Below, one piece after another: positions 62,501 through 64,000 of a stretch of DNA of 64,000 nt. Each line of letters begins with the position of its first letter. Position 1 is the first letter of the stretch. Source of the stretch: Sycobia sp. Sy_11 (lineage: Eukaryota > Arthropoda > Insecta > Hymenoptera > Epichrysomallidae); NCBI GenBank assembly GCA_018907035.1, contig JACCIC010000039.1, positions 2,153,501 to 2,217,500 of the forward strand, read 5' to 3'. The translations under genes were made by a program, and so were the position numbers. Below the pieces are notes generated by a model. It did no database searches. It was not told where the DNA came from and saw only the letters and a list, made by a program, of their open reading frames with translations.

Positions 62501-62654
62501 TCTTGTAATGCCACGCGTCGAATGAGTCAAGCGAAAATCTCAATATTCTTGATTCACGACGTAGAGATATAACTCCCTTAGAAATAAATGTGGTTAAGAG
62601 TGCAAAATAGCAGAACAGGTGCCGGTTCAGTCATCAGCTTTACAATGGGTTTGT
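62501..62654. repeat. Target-site duplication, right copy (154 bp)
   Basis: It mirrors 56767-56920 in the same orientation, 148 of 154 bases identical. It runs on into host DNA (TATAGACAAGTG), showing that the pre-insertion site was continuous here. Confidence 0.9.
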
Positions 62655-64000
62655 TATAGACAAGTGTTCAAACGTCATCAATCGGTTATAAAACGTAATT
62701 TGGTCTCGGGAAGGGCTGAAAACTGATACTAGAATTCTTGAATGTTTTCCCATCTAATAAATTACTACTCAATAGTCCTTTTAACGTTCTTTGCCATATC
62801 TATTGCAAAATCGACTGCGAATTCCATAAAAATTATTTTACATGGGATGCTATTCAAAGCCCTGTGTTTGCTTAAGTGAATTCGGAATTCCAATTCGAGA
62901 GGTCATGGCAACAATTTGAGTTCTCAATATCGATCTATATGTGATTCGAGCCGTTGTGAATACGTCCCAAGAAGTGGGTGTCAAGATGTCCGAATAAATT
63001 TTTTCCACGGTGGGCAATTTTTATCAAATATATTATAAAATGAAATTAGACTTTAGATAATATTATATTCTAAATATAAATGAAATCGACGACGTGAAAG
63101 TGATCTGATATAAAACATAAAGATTGCGTGAAAAATATTTAAAAAGTTTGGTCTGTTTATGTAAAAAATGTCCGTTGGAAAAAGAGGCTTTTAGCGAATC
63201 GAAAATTGGAAATATATTGGAAAAAGTGAACGCCAATCATTCTAAATAATCACAGGATAAACAATTAAAAAAAAAGTGGGTCTTTCCAAAGGTTCTGAAA
63301 ATTCAATTGTAATCTCTTAAATTCTTTTTGGGGGTTTGGAATGTCGACCCGTGGAACATTTTCTCTGATAGCACGTTAAGAGTCATCTTTATTTCCAAAA
63401 ACACCCCAATACTTATACTTTATAACAACACATGAGTAGAACACTTCGATACTTATTGACATCAGAACTCGTCTAGCTAATGATATCAAGTACACAATCT
63501 CCACTCTTGGGATTGTTGAAAACTCAACAATCCCAACTGAATAGACCCCATAATCCCAAGCAATCCAGCCCCAGAAATCTCAAACTTAGGCAGCCCAAGA
63601 ATTTCGATTTCAATTTTTATTTGAAGATTTTTGAAGATCCAAAAAACTTTTGATACATTCACCAATGCTGGCGGGAGCGTTGAACAGTTGACAATAACAA
63701 ATTCGGTACCCGAGCCTACAAAGTGTGACACGGTTATCGAATTCGAACAGTTCTCGTGCATCGACCACACGGGAGCGGAGTTCTCCATATCTGTATTATT
63801 CCGCGATAACGCAAATTTAACCCTGTTTCGACAGGTACTTTACGGATTATAATGTTCCATGGCGCAAGATCCTGACGCAACGATCTTTATTTTTCGATCA
63901 TACAGTTCGTAATTTCTGCTTAACCGCGTCGTACCTATGCACCGTTATATCGCATATTCATCCCGTATAACTGGGAATAAATTTGATTGAAATCAAAAAA
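62655..64000. other. Host DNA beyond the LINE, no gene recognised
   Basis: Short frames at 63486-63788 (minus) and 63631-63852 (plus) overlap each other in a stretch of balanced composition, with no recognised motif in either. One might be a relic of a mobile element. The rest is unremarkable. Confidence 0.4.

Noticed and set aside
63486..63852. Overlapping open frames on opposite strands near the right end
   Set aside because: Neither shows a recognised domain; one of the two must be a shadow, and both may be.

Overview
The window is eukaryotic nuclear DNA, almost certainly from an insect. A hymenopteran such as a parasitoid wasp is my best guess, but this is inference and not proven. The grounds are spliced animal genes with GT-AG introns, a decayed mariner transposon, an insect-type LINE carrying an RNase H domain, and AT-rich DNA crowded with (TA)n arrays and broken up by CpG-rich islands. 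No rRNA, tRNA or CRISPR was seen.

Two host genes are certain. (1) LAMTOR2, the roadblock-domain Ragulator subunit, lies on the minus strand at 5915-7090 in three exons (126 aa) and could be rebuilt to the base. (2) MAPKAPK2 (MK2), the kinase acting downstream of p38, lies on the plus strand at 16929-38775 in eight exons (492 aa), with a 16-kb first intron. All catalytic and regulatory motifs are present. It has an unusually long Lys/Asn/Ser/His/Gln-rich N-terminus. Both genes belong to MAPK/mTOR stress and nutrient signalling, but no functional linkage is implied.

Layout: 1-5.7 kb is AT-rich, with one doubtful two-exon ORF (830-2023) and a possible long 3' UTR converging on LAMTOR2. 5.7-7.1 kb is LAMTOR2. 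7.1-16.3 kb is intergenic. 16.3-16.9 kb is a CpG-rich probable promoter. 16.9-39.6 kb is MAPKAPK2; its first intron holds a 450-bp foldback, copies of a dispersed repeat and hammerhead-like motifs. 39.6-47.9 kb is gene-poor with GC islands. 48.0-49.0 kb is a mariner pseudogene. 49-56.7 kb is gene-free and rich in microsatellites. 56.77-62.65 kb is a nearly full-length, degenerate LINE on the minus strand with gag-like ORF1, endonuclease/RT/RNase H ORF2 and an oligo(A) tail, bounded by a 154-bp direct repeat. 62.65-64 kb shows nothing clear.

Most worth a second look: the 154-bp target duplication around the LINE; the frame-preserving exons 4 and 5 of MAPKAPK2, each bracketed by self-complementary TA arrays; the forced weak splice donor of MAPKAPK2 exon 1; the intronic foldback; and a small dispersed repeat family with a palindromic core.
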